Notes: a model not told the origin generated them from the sequence alone. DNA of 64,000 nt from Halomonas sp. (GCF_011050415.1 NZ_DRFS01000012.1:1-64000); one strand, 5' to 3'. Shown: positions 7,886 through 16,832, numbered from the stretch's first letter. Made by a program: numbers and translations.

Positions 7886-8938
7886 ATGATTTCATCCCAA
7901 CAGATTGCGATTCTCGAGGCTTTTGACGCTGCGCGCGCCGCTCAACCGCGACTTCCCGCGATTGAGATTGCTGAACGTCTAGCCATTAGCGAAGGCGAGC
8001 TACAGTCCGCCCGTCTAGGACGAGATGTATGGACGCTGCCGCTCTCGCCCAACGATATTGCCGCCCGACTACCCCCGTTGGGGCGGGTGAAAGCGATGAC
8101 TCGCTCGCGTTTAGCGGTGCTAGAACAGACCGGCGACTATCCCGAACTAAGCGGCGGGCCACACACAGGCCTGCTGCTCGACCCCGGCGGCCTGGATTTA
8201 CGGCTGCTCTACACGCACTGGCACTGGGCCTGCCTGATTCGCGATCCGATGCCTTCCACCAATGAGGAAACCCAGTGGCGCTGGAGCCTTCAAATATTCA
8301 ATCAGCATGGCTGTGCGGTGCACAAATGCTTTGCCTTGGAGCATCCTCTGCCTCGCCCCTGGGGAACACTAGCCGCCTTAGGCACACGGGATACACCGGC
8401 ATTTACCCAGAGTATGCCTCGCCAAAAGCGCCCTATTCCTGAGGCACCGACCCTGGCCAGTGAATGGGCCGCCATGCGTGATGTGCACCAGTTCTTCGCG
8501 CTTCTCCAACGCCATCACCTGGAACGTATTGAAGCCAACCAGCTAATGGAAGGCCGCTATACCCGCGCGCTTCCCGTGCAGGCGCTGGAAACTGCACTCC
8601 ACTTCGCCAGCCAGCGTGAGCTGCCGTTGATGCTGTTTGTCGCCAGCCCTGGCTGTGTGCAGATTCGTACCGGCACTCTGCCCGCTCCGCAACGTGCACA
8701 CGGCTGGTTAAACCTGTTTGGCGAGCAGTTCACCCTGCACCTGGATGACGCTGCTATCGACCAAGTGTGGCAAGTCAATAAACCCAACCGCGACGGCGGT
8801 GTGACCAGTATCGAAGCCTTCGATGCAGCGGGATCTCTGGTGCTACAAATTTACGCCGAACGCCAAGAGGGACGCGCTGAAAGGCGCGAATGGCGGCAGC
8901 TATTGGACGAGCTGGGGAACTGCGAGGAGGTTGCATGA
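7886..8938 (+). CDS. hmuS: Hemin-degrading/haem-trafficking protein HmuS
   Basis: A 350-residue cytoplasmic protein of the HemS/HmuS/ChuS family, built of two repeated halves. It receives haem from the ABC importer and traffics or degrades it. The N-terminal half begins with a short helix-turn-helix-like segment (IEIAERLAISEGELQSARLG). The two haem-domain halves are recognisable as LPPLGRVKAMTRS near residue 60 and ALPVQALETALHFASQRELPL later, with SPGCVQIRTG before the C-terminal LHLDDAAIDQVWQVNKP. ATG 7886 follows AGAGGTG. Its stop overlaps the hmuT start (ATGA), so translation is coupled. Whether it has haem oxygenase activity or only carries haem cannot be told. Confidence 0.9.
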   Translation: MISSQQIAILEAFDAARAAQPRLPAIEIAERLAISEGELQSARLGRDVWTLPLSPNDIAARLPPLGRVKAMTRSRLAVLEQTGDYPELSGGPHTGLLLDPGGLDLRLLYTHWHWACLIRDPMPSTNEETQWRWSLQIFNQHGCAVHKCFALEHPLPRPWGTLAALGTRDTPAFTQSMPRQKRPIPEAPTLASEWAAMRDVHQFFALLQRHHLERIEANQLMEGRYTRALPVQALETALHFASQRELPLMLFVASPGCVQIRTGTLPAPQRAHGWLNLFGEQFTLHLDDAAIDQVWQVNKPNRDGGVTSIEAFDAAGSLVLQIYAERQEGRAERREWRQLLDELGNCEEVA

Positions 8939-9837
8939 CGCAGCACCGCTGGGGCATCCGCTTATGCTACGCCATGGCGCTGGGCTGGCTACTCACAGGC
9001 GCGCCCCTGGCCCATGCCGACGAGCGTAAGCACGGCGACGAACGTTGGATCGTGCTGGGCGGCGATATCGCCGAAACCCTGGCAGCCCTGGGTGCCGATG
9101 CCAACGTAGTGGCCCGCGACGATACCGTCCTCTACCCCCCTGAGATGGCCGAACTGCCCTCCGTCGGCTATCTACGCCAGCTCTCTGCAGAGAGCCTGTT
9201 GTCCGTTCAACCCAACCGCGTTCTGGCTAACCAGTATGCTGGCCCGAAAGAAGTCATTGAGCAGTTGGCCGCCGTTGGCTTAGAGATTGATATGATCGAC
9301 GCCCCGCCGACCCTTGCGGCCATTGCCGATAAAGTACGCGCCGTCGCACAGCAAACGAACCGAGCCCCCCAAGGCGAGGCATTGGCCGGTGAGTTAACAA
9401 ACACCCTCGACTCCTTAGCCAGCCTGCCGCCGCTACCGCCAACGAGAGCCATGTTTATTCTCCAGCACAGCGGTTTAACGCATCGCGTGGCGGGTAGCGA
9501 TACCGCAGCACACACCGCGCTGGAAGCCGTTAGCCTGGACAATGCGTTTGCAGCGATGAAGGGCTACCACAGTGTCGGCGCTGAAGCGCTGGCAAAGGAG
9601 GCCCCCGAGCTAGTGGTCATTTCCAAGCGGGGGTTAGACGCTCTGGGAGGGGAAGCAGCACTGTGGCAACTGCCCGGTATGGCGCTAACGCCCGCCGGCC
9701 GCGACCAACGCTTAATTGTCATCGATGACCAAGCACTGCTCGGCTTTGGCCCCCGCGCGCCTGACCAACTTATGGCGCTGCGCCGTGATGCAGAAGCGCT
9801 GCTAGGCGCAGCCACTACCGCCCAGGTAAGCCCATGA
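8935..9837 (+). CDS. hmuT: Periplasmic haem-binding protein HmuT
   Basis: A 300-residue cluster-A2 (BtuF-like) substrate-binding protein of the haem ABC importer. It has a signal peptide (residues 1-28, ending PLAHA-D) and the typical start RWIVLGGDIAETLAALGA. It continues with VVARDDTVLYP and VGYLRQLSAESLLSVQPNRV; a conserved Tyr here is a likely haem ligand, as known for HmuT/ShuT. The long backbone helix lies in the middle. It overlaps hmuS and hmuU by four bases each. GGAGG is close upstream of ATG 8935. Confidence 0.9.
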   Translation: MTQHRWGIRLCYAMALGWLLTGAPLAHADERKHGDERWIVLGGDIAETLAALGADANVVARDDTVLYPPEMAELPSVGYLRQLSAESLLSVQPNRVLANQYAGPKEVIEQLAAVGLEIDMIDAPPTLAAIADKVRAVAQQTNRAPQGEALAGELTNTLDSLASLPPLPPTRAMFILQHSGLTHRVAGSDTAAHTALEAVSLDNAFAAMKGYHSVGAEALAKEAPELVVISKRGLDALGGEAALWQLPGMALTPAGRDQRLIVIDDQALLGFGPRAPDQLMALRRDAEALLGAATTAQVSP

Positions 9838-10874
9838 TCGCGAGCCTCAATACGTATCGCTACCGGGCCTGGCTACCGATGCGCCGTACGCCCCGCGTTT
9901 TGATTGGCTTAATCATCGCCCTTATCGCCGCACTGGCGTGGAGCGCAAGCTCTGGTGCGCTGGGCATTTCGCCTTGGGCGCTAATCACTGGGGAGGCGAA
10001 TGCCCTTAGCGTACAGGTATGGTGGCAGTTGCGTTTGCCGCGCCTGCTGTTAGGCGTGGTGGTCGGCGCCATGCTGGCAGGCAGCGGCGCTGCCATGCAG
10101 GGCTTGTTTCGTAACCCCTTAGCCGACCCCACCTTGCTGGGGCTTGCCAGCGGCGCGGGACTGTTTGTGGCGCTATGGATAGTGCTGTTTCAGGGGAGCG
10201 GTGCGGCCAGTCTATATGGCCAATTTGCGGCTGGGTTTCTAGGCGCACTAAGCGTGTGTGTCATTGTGTTTGGCTTAGCCAAGCGCCAAGGCGGCGGTAG
10301 TGCCGCAGTCATGACACTACTATTAGCGGGTCTGGCCATTAACACCCTGGCGGCAGCTGGTGGCGGTTTGCTAGCCTTTATCGCCAGCGACGAACAGCTC
10401 CGCCAGCTCAGCCTCTGGGGCATGGGCAGCCTAACCAACTCGCTATGGCGCACCACAGCGCTGGCCCTGATGCTTATTCCGCTGGCCCTTTGGATGCTAC
10501 TGCGCAGCGCCAGCGAGCTCGATCTACTGCAACTTGGCGAAACCACTGCCCATGCGGCGGGATTAGATGCGCCACGTCTTAAGCGCCGTATCGTAGTGGC
10601 CACCTCCCTTGGCGTTGGTCTCTGCGTGGCATTGACCGGCGTGATTGGCTTTCTTGGCCTACTGGTTCCCCACTGCCTGAGGCTATGGCTAGGGCCAGGC
10701 CACCGCCTGTTGCTGCCCGCCTCAATGCTTGGCGGCGCGCTGCTGTTAGTGGTCGCCGATACCCTGGCACGTACTCTGGGCGCCCCAGCGGAAATCCCCG
10801 TGGGGCTACTCACCAGCCTGTTAGGCGGCCCCTACTTCCTGTACCTACTAATGCGCAGGAGCCGAGCATGCTAA
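9834..10874 (+). CDS. hmuU: Haem ABC transporter permease HmuU (FecCD family)
   Basis: A 346-residue inner-membrane permease of the FecCD/BtuC family with about ten hydrophobic segments. Family landmarks are RLPRLLLGVVVGAMLAGSGA with MQGLFRNPLADPTLLG (first third), the LGETTAHAAGLD coupling helix that contacts the ATPase, and GVIGFLGLLVPH followed by a C-terminal AEIPVGLLTSLLGGPYF. It pairs with HmuV to move haem across the inner membrane. Overlaps of 4 bp with hmuT and 7 bp with hmuV indicate a tightly packed operon. Confidence 0.92.
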   Translation: MIASLNTYRYRAWLPMRRTPRVLIGLIIALIAALAWSASSGALGISPWALITGEANALSVQVWWQLRLPRLLLGVVVGAMLAGSGAAMQGLFRNPLADPTLLGLASGAGLFVALWIVLFQGSGAASLYGQFAAGFLGALSVCVIVFGLAKRQGGGSAAVMTLLLAGLAINTLAAAGGGLLAFIASDEQLRQLSLWGMGSLTNSLWRTTALALMLIPLALWMLLRSASELDLLQLGETTAHAAGLDAPRLKRRIVVATSLGVGLCVALTGVIGFLGLLVPHCLRLWLGPGHRLLLPASMLGGALLLVVADTLARTLGAPAEIPVGLLTSLLGGPYFLYLLMRRSRAC

Positions 10875-11629
10875 CACTCCATCAGGCTGGTTTAACCACG
10901 ACTCCCACCATCACTCCGCTAGACGCCACCATTCGCCCAGGTGAGCTGCTGGCCATTGTCGGGCCTAACGGGGCCGGCAAAAGTACGCTCATTAGCATGC
11001 TGTCGGGTTTTCGCGCCTGTGAACGGGGCGAGCTTCACCTGGATGCTAAACCACTGCGCGAATGGCCTATCACCGAGCTTGCCAGCCGCCGGGCGCTGGT
11101 CGCCCAGCAGGAGCCCCTGGGGTTTGATTGGCAGGTGACAGAGTTAGTGTCTCTTGGCAGCAATCCAGAACAATCGCTGGTCGCTAAACTGCTGGATGAC
11201 TTAGATCTTACTCACCTGGCCAAACGCAGCGTGCTATCGCTTTCCGGCGGTGAACGTCAACGTGTGATGGTGGCACGCGGGGCTTGCCAGCTACTCTCAA
11301 GGCGTTCTTCCACTGCCAAGGATGGCGGTCTTTTATTGCTGGACGAGCCCACTAGTGCGCTAGATATCGGTCAGCAGCAGCGCCTGATGCGCCAGTTGCG
11401 CACCTGGGCGATACAACATCGCATGGCGGTTGTCTGCGTGCTTCACGATCTGAATCTAGCGGGCACCTTTGCTGACCGCGTGTGGCTCATGCATCAAGGG
11501 CAGCGGATCAAACATGGCACGCCCAATCAGGTGCTTGACCCCGCCATCATCGCTGAAATTTATGCTGCCGAGCTGCAACACATTGGGGGGTGCAGCCAAG
11601 GCAAGCCACTGCTTGCCCTAGCGCCTTAA
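10868..11629 (+). CDS. hmuV: Haem ABC transporter ATP-binding protein HmuV
   Basis: A 253-residue ATPase of the haem importer. Walker A GPNGAGKST is at 32-40, a Q-loop is in LVAQQEPLGF (~80), the ABC signature LSGGERQRV at 125-133, Walker B LLLLDEP at 155-161, and the H-loop in VLHDLNLA. The insertion SRRSSTAKDGG before Walker B is common in HmuV proteins. ATG 10868 lies inside the end of hmuU, after AGGAGC. It closes the hemP-hmuRSTUV unit; the next gene is convergent and only 12 bases away, with no terminator seen between them. Confidence 0.92.
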   Translation: MLTLHQAGLTTTPTITPLDATIRPGELLAIVGPNGAGKSTLISMLSGFRACERGELHLDAKPLREWPITELASRRALVAQQEPLGFDWQVTELVSLGSNPEQSLVAKLLDDLDLTHLAKRSVLSLSGGERQRVMVARGACQLLSRRSSTAKDGGLLLLDEPTSALDIGQQQRLMRQLRTWAIQHRMAVVCVLHDLNLAGTFADRVWLMHQGQRIKHGTPNQVLDPAIIAEIYAAELQHIGGCSQGKPLLALAP

Positions 11630-11641
11630 CAAAAGCCTTAC

Positions 11642-12907
11642 TCAACGCCGTTCTTTACGTAACTGCGCTAATTCATCTTGAGCGATATCAACACGCACAC
11701 TGCCTCGTTTCACCAGTGCTTCAGCTACCAGGGCAACTTCCTCACCTTCGGCCCCTGCCATTAGTGCGATATTTTTAGCATGCAGCGCCATATGGCCTTT
11801 TTGAATGCCGGTCGTCGCCAACGCTTTTAATGCTGCAAAGTTCTGCGCCAAACCAACCGCGACGATGATACGTGCCAGCCGATCAGCGCTGCTCACAGCT
11901 AAAATATCGAGACAGCGACGCGCGGTGGGATGCGCGCGCGTGGCACCACCTATTAATCCCACGGGCATAGGCATTTCAAGGGTACCGGTTAGGTTTCCAT
12001 CGCGATCAGCTTCCCAGTGGGTAAGCGAACGATAGCGCCCGGTACGGGCTGCATAGGCATGGGCACCGGCTTCCACCGCGCGGGTATCATTACCCGTTGC
12101 CAAGACCACCGCGCTGACGCCATTCATTACCCCTTTATTATGGGTAGCCGCCCGGTAAGGATCTAAATCAGCGAAGCGATAGGCCTGCAACATGCCGTCG
12201 CGTACCGACTCTCCACCAATTTGATCAAGACGCCATGTCGCTCTGGCCCTAGCCAAGCGGCGGTCAGCCAGATTAGACAGAATACGCAGCCGACTCTCGC
12301 CGCCCGACCACTCTGCTAACGAGGGAGCGACCGCTTCTGCCATCGAATTGACTGCATTGGCGCCCATGGCATCACGTACATCCACCAAGAGATGGACAAT
12401 CACCATGTCCTCCAGTACGCGCACTTCTATGTCGCGAAAACCACCCCCATGCTTTAACAAAACAGGATCTGTGGCGTCACAGATTTTTTTAATCTCCTCA
12501 CGTGCTTCTAGTAAACGTAGGCGAGCAAAATCTGGATTAGAAACTCCTACCAGTTGCACCTGGGCGATCATGATGGGACTAGAGGTATCGGTATAAAAGC
12601 CGCCGGAATCGCGACACTGAAGTGCAGCATTACACACAGCAGCGACCACCGAGGACTCTTCCGTTGCCATGGGCACCAGCGGCTCTTCGCCATCAATAAT
12701 TAAATTGGTAGCCACGCCGATCGGTATATTTAAGGTACCAATGACATTTTCGATCATGCTATCGGCAGTCTCTGCTGGCAGATTACCGGTGTCTGCCAAA
12801 TGAGCCTCCCCATCGGCATCAAGTCCACTCAGGTCAGCTACTTTGCGCAACCGCTCGCGTGGTGAAAGTTGATAAAAGCCAGGGATGCGCGATGTTGTCG
12901 TGGTCAT
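11642..12907 (-). CDS. mvaA: Class II hydroxymethylglutaryl-CoA reductase (degradative, MvaA type)
   Basis: A 421-residue cytoplasmic enzyme. Class II HMG-CoA reductases such as that of Pseudomonas mevalonii oxidise mevalonate to HMG-CoA with NAD+ for mevalonate use as carbon source. The active-site residues are visible: Glu83 (ATEESS), Lys258 (THNKGVMNG), Asp274 (ATGNDTRAVEAG) and His372 (KGHMALHAKN). They are spaced exactly as Glu83/Lys267/Asp283/His381 of the P. mevalonii enzyme, minus nine residues. ATG 12907 follows TAGGTAC. The gene is downstream of a TctA-like permease, which fits mevalonate uptake then oxidation. No HMG-CoA lyase gene is adjacent, so the next step must be encoded elsewhere. 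Confidence 0.9.
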   Translation of the reverse strand: MTTTTSRIPGFYQLSPRERLRKVADLSGLDADGEAHLADTGNLPAETADSMIENVIGTLNIPIGVATNLIIDGEEPLVPMATEESSVVAAVCNAALQCRDSGGFYTDTSSPIMIAQVQLVGVSNPDFARLRLLEAREEIKKICDATDPVLLKHGGGFRDIEVRVLEDMVIVHLLVDVRDAMGANAVNSMAEAVAPSLAEWSGGESRLRILSNLADRRLARARATWRLDQIGGESVRDGMLQAYRFADLDPYRAATHNKGVMNGVSAVVLATGNDTRAVEAGAHAYAARTGRYRSLTHWEADRDGNLTGTLEMPMPVGLIGGATRAHPTARRCLDILAVSSADRLARIIVAVGLAQNFAALKALATTGIQKGHMALHAKNIALMAGAEGEEVALVAEALVKRGSVRVDIAQDELAQLRKERR

Positions 12908-12975
12908 AATCGTACCTACATTTAGATAAAATATTGTTTTAAAAACCATCGTTGTAACGGTATTTAAATAAGCGC

Positions 12976-14337
12976 TTAGGCCATCCAACCCATTAACCAA
13001 GGGGCGGCGTAAAGGGTCATAAACTGCACGCCATAGTTCACCCCCCAGCGGTTTAGAAGCCCTGCTACCAGCGCTAGCACCCCTACGCCGAGAATGCCCA
13101 TCACACCCGCATCCATATAAGCCAGCAGCATCACCAGCGAGAAGAACATCGCCAGGAATGCCTCGTGAGGAATGCGCTGAAAAACAAACACACAGATATG
13201 CCGGGCATAGCGAACGGCAATGGGATAGGTAATCAGTAGCGCCACCCCAGCGCCCAAAATGCTGGCCACCGCGATCTCGCCAAAACTCATCAGGTGGTGG
13301 GCATTCTGTTCCAGGGTGAGCACGGGAGGCGCGTTAAAGAAGGCATTACCTGGGCCAATCGCCATGGGGCTCATGGGGATACCTAATGCCGCCAGGGGTA
13401 TCAAAATGCCAGCGATATAAGCGGCATTGGTGACCGCATCCATTGAGGAGAGCGCACGACTAGCTTTTTCAACGGTCCCCTTCACCCAACTGGACATTAC
13501 TTCACCCAGGAAAATGGTGATCCCGACAGGGCTCATAAAGAAGGTGACCGAGCCAAGCACCGAGCTGGCGGTTGCAGAAACAGCTTCCTGACGAGTCAAA
13601 ATACGAAAAGGATTGGGGAAGCTGCTAGTATCATCACTATCATCATTGGCGTAGATTTTGATCGTTTTAGGTTCACCGGTAGCCATTTTTCGCCGCTCTT
13701 CGCGAACGGTTAGCTGCGCTAAATTGAAGATCATCGGACCGATAGTGATACCTAGGAAGAACGAGATGAAGACAACCTGGCCTTCAGGGATCACCCCCAT
13801 TCCCCAGTAGAAGTGGCGCAGTGCCTGTATCAGCGCTGCCAATATGACAATACTGATGAGACTGATGACTTTTTCGCGACTCATTAACGCCAGGAACACA
13901 GCGCCAACAAAAAATATCTGACTGGCGTACTGACTCAGCACATCAGCCAAAGGTGTCAGCAGGAAGGCCAGTAACAAGCTAACGGGAATCGCGACGAGTG
14001 TGCCAATCACCGAGCCCGAAGCCATTTTGCGAATCGCCAAGGTGGCGTGGCCTTCACGCTTGAGAATCATTGCGTGCTCGACCATAGGGGCCGACATCAC
14101 CCCGCCGGGTATGCCCGCGACCGAAACGGGTATCGAGTCCGTGAGTTTTTTCGCCACAATGGCCGCCATAAAGAAAGCCAGTACGACGGGCAGGGGAATA
14201 CCTGCGACTACCAACGCTAGCGTCACGGGCGCAAGTACCGCCGTTTCATCGGTGCCCGGCGCGACACCAATAGCGGTATAGACAACAACCCCTATCAACG
14301 CTGCAATTAACATCTGCAGAAGTATTAGCGCATCCAT
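12976..14337 (-). CDS. TctA-family permease, candidate mevalonate transporter
   Basis: A 453-residue inner-membrane protein with about 11-12 hydrophobic segments, distantly like the large permease of tripartite tricarboxylate transporters. Family-like Gly/Pro-rich loops are SIPVSVAGIPGGVMSAPMVEH in the N-terminal half and ALGIPMSPMAIGPGN in the C-terminal half, at the positions where TctA proteins have PGTP and LGIPGS loops. A polar insert (REERRKMATGEPKTIKIYANDDSDD) divides the halves. No TctC receptor is present in the operon, unlike the two other TctA systems in this window. Its position before mvaA suggests mevalonate as substrate; this is inference. Confidence 0.75.
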   Translation of the reverse strand: MDALILLQMLIAALIGVVVYTAIGVAPGTDETAVLAPVTLALVVAGIPLPVVLAFFMAAIVAKKLTDSIPVSVAGIPGGVMSAPMVEHAMILKREGHATLAIRKMASGSVIGTLVAIPVSLLLAFLLTPLADVLSQYASQIFFVGAVFLALMSREKVISLISIVILAALIQALRHFYWGMGVIPEGQVVFISFFLGITIGPMIFNLAQLTVREERRKMATGEPKTIKIYANDDSDDTSSFPNPFRILTRQEAVSATASSVLGSVTFFMSPVGITIFLGEVMSSWVKGTVEKASRALSSMDAVTNAAYIAGILIPLAALGIPMSPMAIGPGNAFFNAPPVLTLEQNAHHLMSFGEIAVASILGAGVALLITYPIAVRYARHICVFVFQRIPHEAFLAMFFSLVMLLAYMDAGVMGILGVGVLALVAGLLNRWGVNYGVQFMTLYAAPWLMGWMA

Positions 14338-14339
14338 AT

Positions 14340-14579
14340 CTACGCCTCCCCTTCAATATCTAGGCGGCGTTTAGGGCGCAAACAGACTGCATTAATTGCA
14401 AAACCCAACAGCGCACCACATAAACCGATAATTAACGGCATCGGCGCAGGCCACGGGGTGAAGATAAAGCCCCCTAGTGTCAGTGGAGTAGAGACCGCTA
14501 AGGCGATGATCAGGTCTTTACCTGTCACCGTATCGTCCCAAACGGTTAAGTACGAAGTTGTTTTATTTGGCATGCCCAT
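14340..14579 (-). CDS. Small two-helix membrane protein, partner of the TctA-like permease
   Basis: A 79-residue protein with two clear transmembrane segments (about 25-42 and 47-67), a polar N-terminus and a basic C-terminus (LRPKRRLDIEGEA). It is the first gene of the mvaA operon and ends 2 bases before the permease start, so translation is probably coupled. By position it could replace the four-helix TctB small subunit, but it is half the usual length and I see no clear TctB motif. ATG 14573 (MPNK) is an alternative to 14579. I do not recognise the family. Confidence 0.6.
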   Translation of the reverse strand: MGMPNKTTSYLTVWDDTVTGKDLIIALAVSTPLTLGGFIFTPWPAPMPLIIGLCGALLGFAINAVCLRPKRRLDIEGEA

Positions 14580-14656
14580 TCTCCGCGGAGATCATTATTA
14601 GTGTTGTATACCCAATTAGGCTGACCATAGCTTGTGGAAAGATAAGGCGCTGAGTA

Positions 14657-14712
14657 AGGTACAGTTATTGAAATTGTACGAAGTACTGTACCTATAAAAC
14701 AAAAGGTACAGT
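14657..14712. promoter_or_regulatory. Three AGGTACAGT sites in the mvaA operon/MocR regulator intergenic region
   Basis: Between the divergent genes the 9-mer AGGTACAGT occurs exactly at 14657-14665 and 14704-14712 on the plus strand and at 14685-14693 on the minus strand. Two direct copies with an inverted copy between them resemble MocR/GabR/PdxR-type operators, which use direct repeats. They very probably bind the adjacent MocR protein. Confidence 0.7.
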
Positions 14713-14735
14713 TCCACCGCCATTGAGAAGCCTTC

Positions 14736-16109
14736 ATGTCAAAATCTCGCCAAGTAGCCACCGCTCTTCTAAAAGCCATCGACGAAGGGCGCCTCTCACC
14801 TGGCACGCGCGTGGCCTCCATCCGAGAAGCCGCTCAACAGTTTGGCGTATCGAAAAATACGGTGATTGATGCTTATGACCAGTTGGTTGCCCTTGGCCAT
14901 TTGAGCGCCCGCCAGGGAGCAGGCTTTTTTGTAGCGCGTCCCCGTACATCCCCTATTGACGAGCCAACTCATAACCTCTCGGAGGCGGTGGATAGCGTCT
15001 CACTTCTGCGGGAACAGTTAGTCGGCAATTTTGCAGTACGTGTGGGGGACGGCCGAGCGCCCGCCAGCTGGATGGGGGGCACTGAGTTGACGCGCTTAAT
15101 AAGACGCAGGACTGGCTTACCAGATGAAATGAGCGACGTCGAATACGGCATGCCTCAGGGCCACTCCCCCCTGCGCGAAAGTGTAGCGATGGCATTGGCC
15201 GGACGTTCAATCCACGCCTCCCATGAGCAAGTCATGATGACCTTCGGTGCCAATCACGCCTTCGATCTCATCATTCGTCACTTCGTTGCTCCAGGAGAGA
15301 GTGTTCTGGTTGAAACACCGGGCTACTACCCACTGTTTGGAAAGCTACGCCTGGCGAAAGCAAAATTAGTAGGCGTCCCGCGAACTGCGGATGGCCCTGA
15401 TCTGGAAGAGTTTGAGAGAAAAGCCAAGCAGTATCGGCCTCGGCTGTTTTTCTTACAGCCCAACGCACACAACCCCACCGGCAGCTCAATGTCGCTCAGC
15501 AACATGCATCGGCTATTAAAGCTCGCCGACCATTACGGGGTGACGCTGGTGGAGGATGATGTTTTCGCGGATATTCTACCCAAAGGCAGCGCTCATCTTG
15601 CAGCTCTAGATGGGCTAGAAAGAGTTATTTATGTAGGCACTTTTTCTAAAACGCTCTCCACAGGCCTACGCTGTGGCTATGTGGCAGGCAGCCGCTCAAT
15701 TATCCGGGCGCTGGTCGATATCAAGATGCTCACTGTTGTAAACACCTCGACCTTCAATGAGATGGTCATACATGACCTGTTAGTGAGAGGACGCTACCGG
15801 CGCCACCTTGCACAGCTTCGTGAGCGGGTTGCCAAAGCGAGCGCCACAGCAGTACGGGTGCTGAAGCAGATTGGTGTTAACGATGTGACTGGCCCAGGCG
15901 GGGGTTACTATCTGTGGGCCAAGCTGCCCACCCATATCAACACCACTGAGCTTGCTAAACGGGCATCAGAGAAAGGCATTTTTATTGCGCCCGGCGCCAT
16001 TTTTTCACTACGCCCTGACAGTACCGATGCGAACTCCATGCGTATTAATATTGCTCACGCCAACGATCACCGTTTTTTGGAGTTTATTAGCAAAGCGCTG
16101 AATGAATAA
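14736..16109 (+). CDS. MocR-type PLP-binding transcriptional regulator (GntR/aminotransferase fusion)
   Basis: A 457-residue fusion. Residues 1-70 are a GntR winged helix (SIREAAQQFGVSKNTVIDAY, HLSARQGAGFFV). Residues ~95-455 form a fold-type I aminotransferase-like domain with QPNAHNPTGSSMS (239-253), the PLP-phenolate Asp in VEDDVFADI (272-280) and the Schiff-base Lys305 in GTFSKTLSTGLR. Such proteins sense PLP plus an amino compound and seldom catalyse. It is divergent from the mvaA operon with three 9-bp sites in between, so it likely controls that operon and itself. A MocR regulator for mevalonate use is not what is described for P. mevalonii (MvaR), so the effector is unclear. Confidence 0.88.
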   Translation: MSKSRQVATALLKAIDEGRLSPGTRVASIREAAQQFGVSKNTVIDAYDQLVALGHLSARQGAGFFVARPRTSPIDEPTHNLSEAVDSVSLLREQLVGNFAVRVGDGRAPASWMGGTELTRLIRRRTGLPDEMSDVEYGMPQGHSPLRESVAMALAGRSIHASHEQVMMTFGANHAFDLIIRHFVAPGESVLVETPGYYPLFGKLRLAKAKLVGVPRTADGPDLEEFERKAKQYRPRLFFLQPNAHNPTGSSMSLSNMHRLLKLADHYGVTLVEDDVFADILPKGSAHLAALDGLERVIYVGTFSKTLSTGLRCGYVAGSRSIIRALVDIKMLTVVNTSTFNEMVIHDLLVRGRYRRHLAQLRERVAKASATAVRVLKQIGVNDVTGPGGGYYLWAKLPTHINTTELAKRASEKGIFIAPGAIFSLRPDSTDANSMRINIAHANDHRFLEFISKALNE

Positions 16110-16130
16110 TCTCTACCTTTGAGCAGATGC

Positions 16131-16799
16131 CTAAACCAATGGTGCGGCCTCTCCATTGGTATATTTTATCCACGTTTTACCTAAGTGATTACGCAGTTCA
16201 CGTCCCACGCGCTCCCCGTCCCGAGCCTCTAAAGCCGCCATGATAGCTTCGTGCTCCTCCATGGCCGTTGCCCATTTTTCGTTTTTTTGATTCGACAAAT
16301 AGCGAACGCGATAGAGCTGGCGGCTGAGGTTTGCGTGCATATCAATCAGGGTGGTATTGCCAGAGAGCGCCACCACCCGGTTGTGGATATCCTGGTTTAA
16401 GCGAAAATAGTTCTGGCGATCTCGCCTTAAAAAGGCAGCCTTCATTTCATAATGAAGCGCCTGCAGTTCTGCAATATCGTCATCGCTGGCGATAGCGCAG
16501 GTAAGTTCAGCTGCGGCCTGCTCAAGCACGCTTAAAACATACGCTTTCTCTTTCATATCGGCGGGACTTACATCCGCCACCACTGCACCTCGGTTTGGCG
16601 AAATTACCACCAAGCCTTCTGCGGCAAGAATTTTCAACGCCTCACGCATCGGCGTACGCGACACCTGAAGCTCCACCGCTAAGGTTCTTTCAGGTAGACG
16701 CTGGCCCGGTTGAAAGTGATCCATCACGATATGTTCACGCAGGTAATTTGCGACTTTTTCAACGAGCCCTGCGTGGCTAGGCTGAGCAGTTTCTTGCAT
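16131..16799 (-). CDS. FadR-subfamily GntR regulator (FCD domain)
   Basis: A 222-residue regulator. The winged helix-turn-helix is at about 10-70 (GQRLPERTLAVELQVSRTPM, REALKILAAEGLV) and the FCD effector domain at ~85-210. The FCD metal-type residues are visible: DIHNRVVALSGN and later HEAIMAALEARD. An ATG at 16838 would add 13 residues, but it lies inside a near-palindrome TGGCATACCA (16833-16842) that looks like this protein's operator, so ATG 16799 is preferred; neither start has a good ribosome-binding site. It is divergent from the acid-sugar operon and probably represses it until a substrate-derived acid binds the FCD domain. Confidence 0.85.
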   Translation of the reverse strand: MQETAQPSHAGLVEKVANYLREHIVMDHFQPGQRLPERTLAVELQVSRTPMREALKILAAEGLVVISPNRGAVVADVSPADMKEKAYVLSVLEQAAAELTCAIASDDDIAELQALHYEMKAAFLRRDRQNYFRLNQDIHNRVVALSGNTTLIDMHANLSRQLYRVRYLSNQKNEKWATAMEEHEAIMAALEARDGERVGRELRNHLGKTWIKYTNGEAAPLV

Positions 16800-16832
16800 A
16801 AATTTATTCACATTAGGTGCGAACCCAAAGAA

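Noticed and set aside
10190-10813. A 207-codon minus-strand open frame inside hmuU
   Set aside because: The plus strand is a clear FecCD permease; the reverse frame is an Arg/Ser/Pro-rich shadow typical of GC-rich coding DNA.
12908-13000. A 31-residue N-terminal extension of the HMG-CoA reductase
   Set aside because: It would overlap the permease 3' end. Active-site spacing fits P. mevalonii numbering from ATG 12907, which has a ribosome-binding site.
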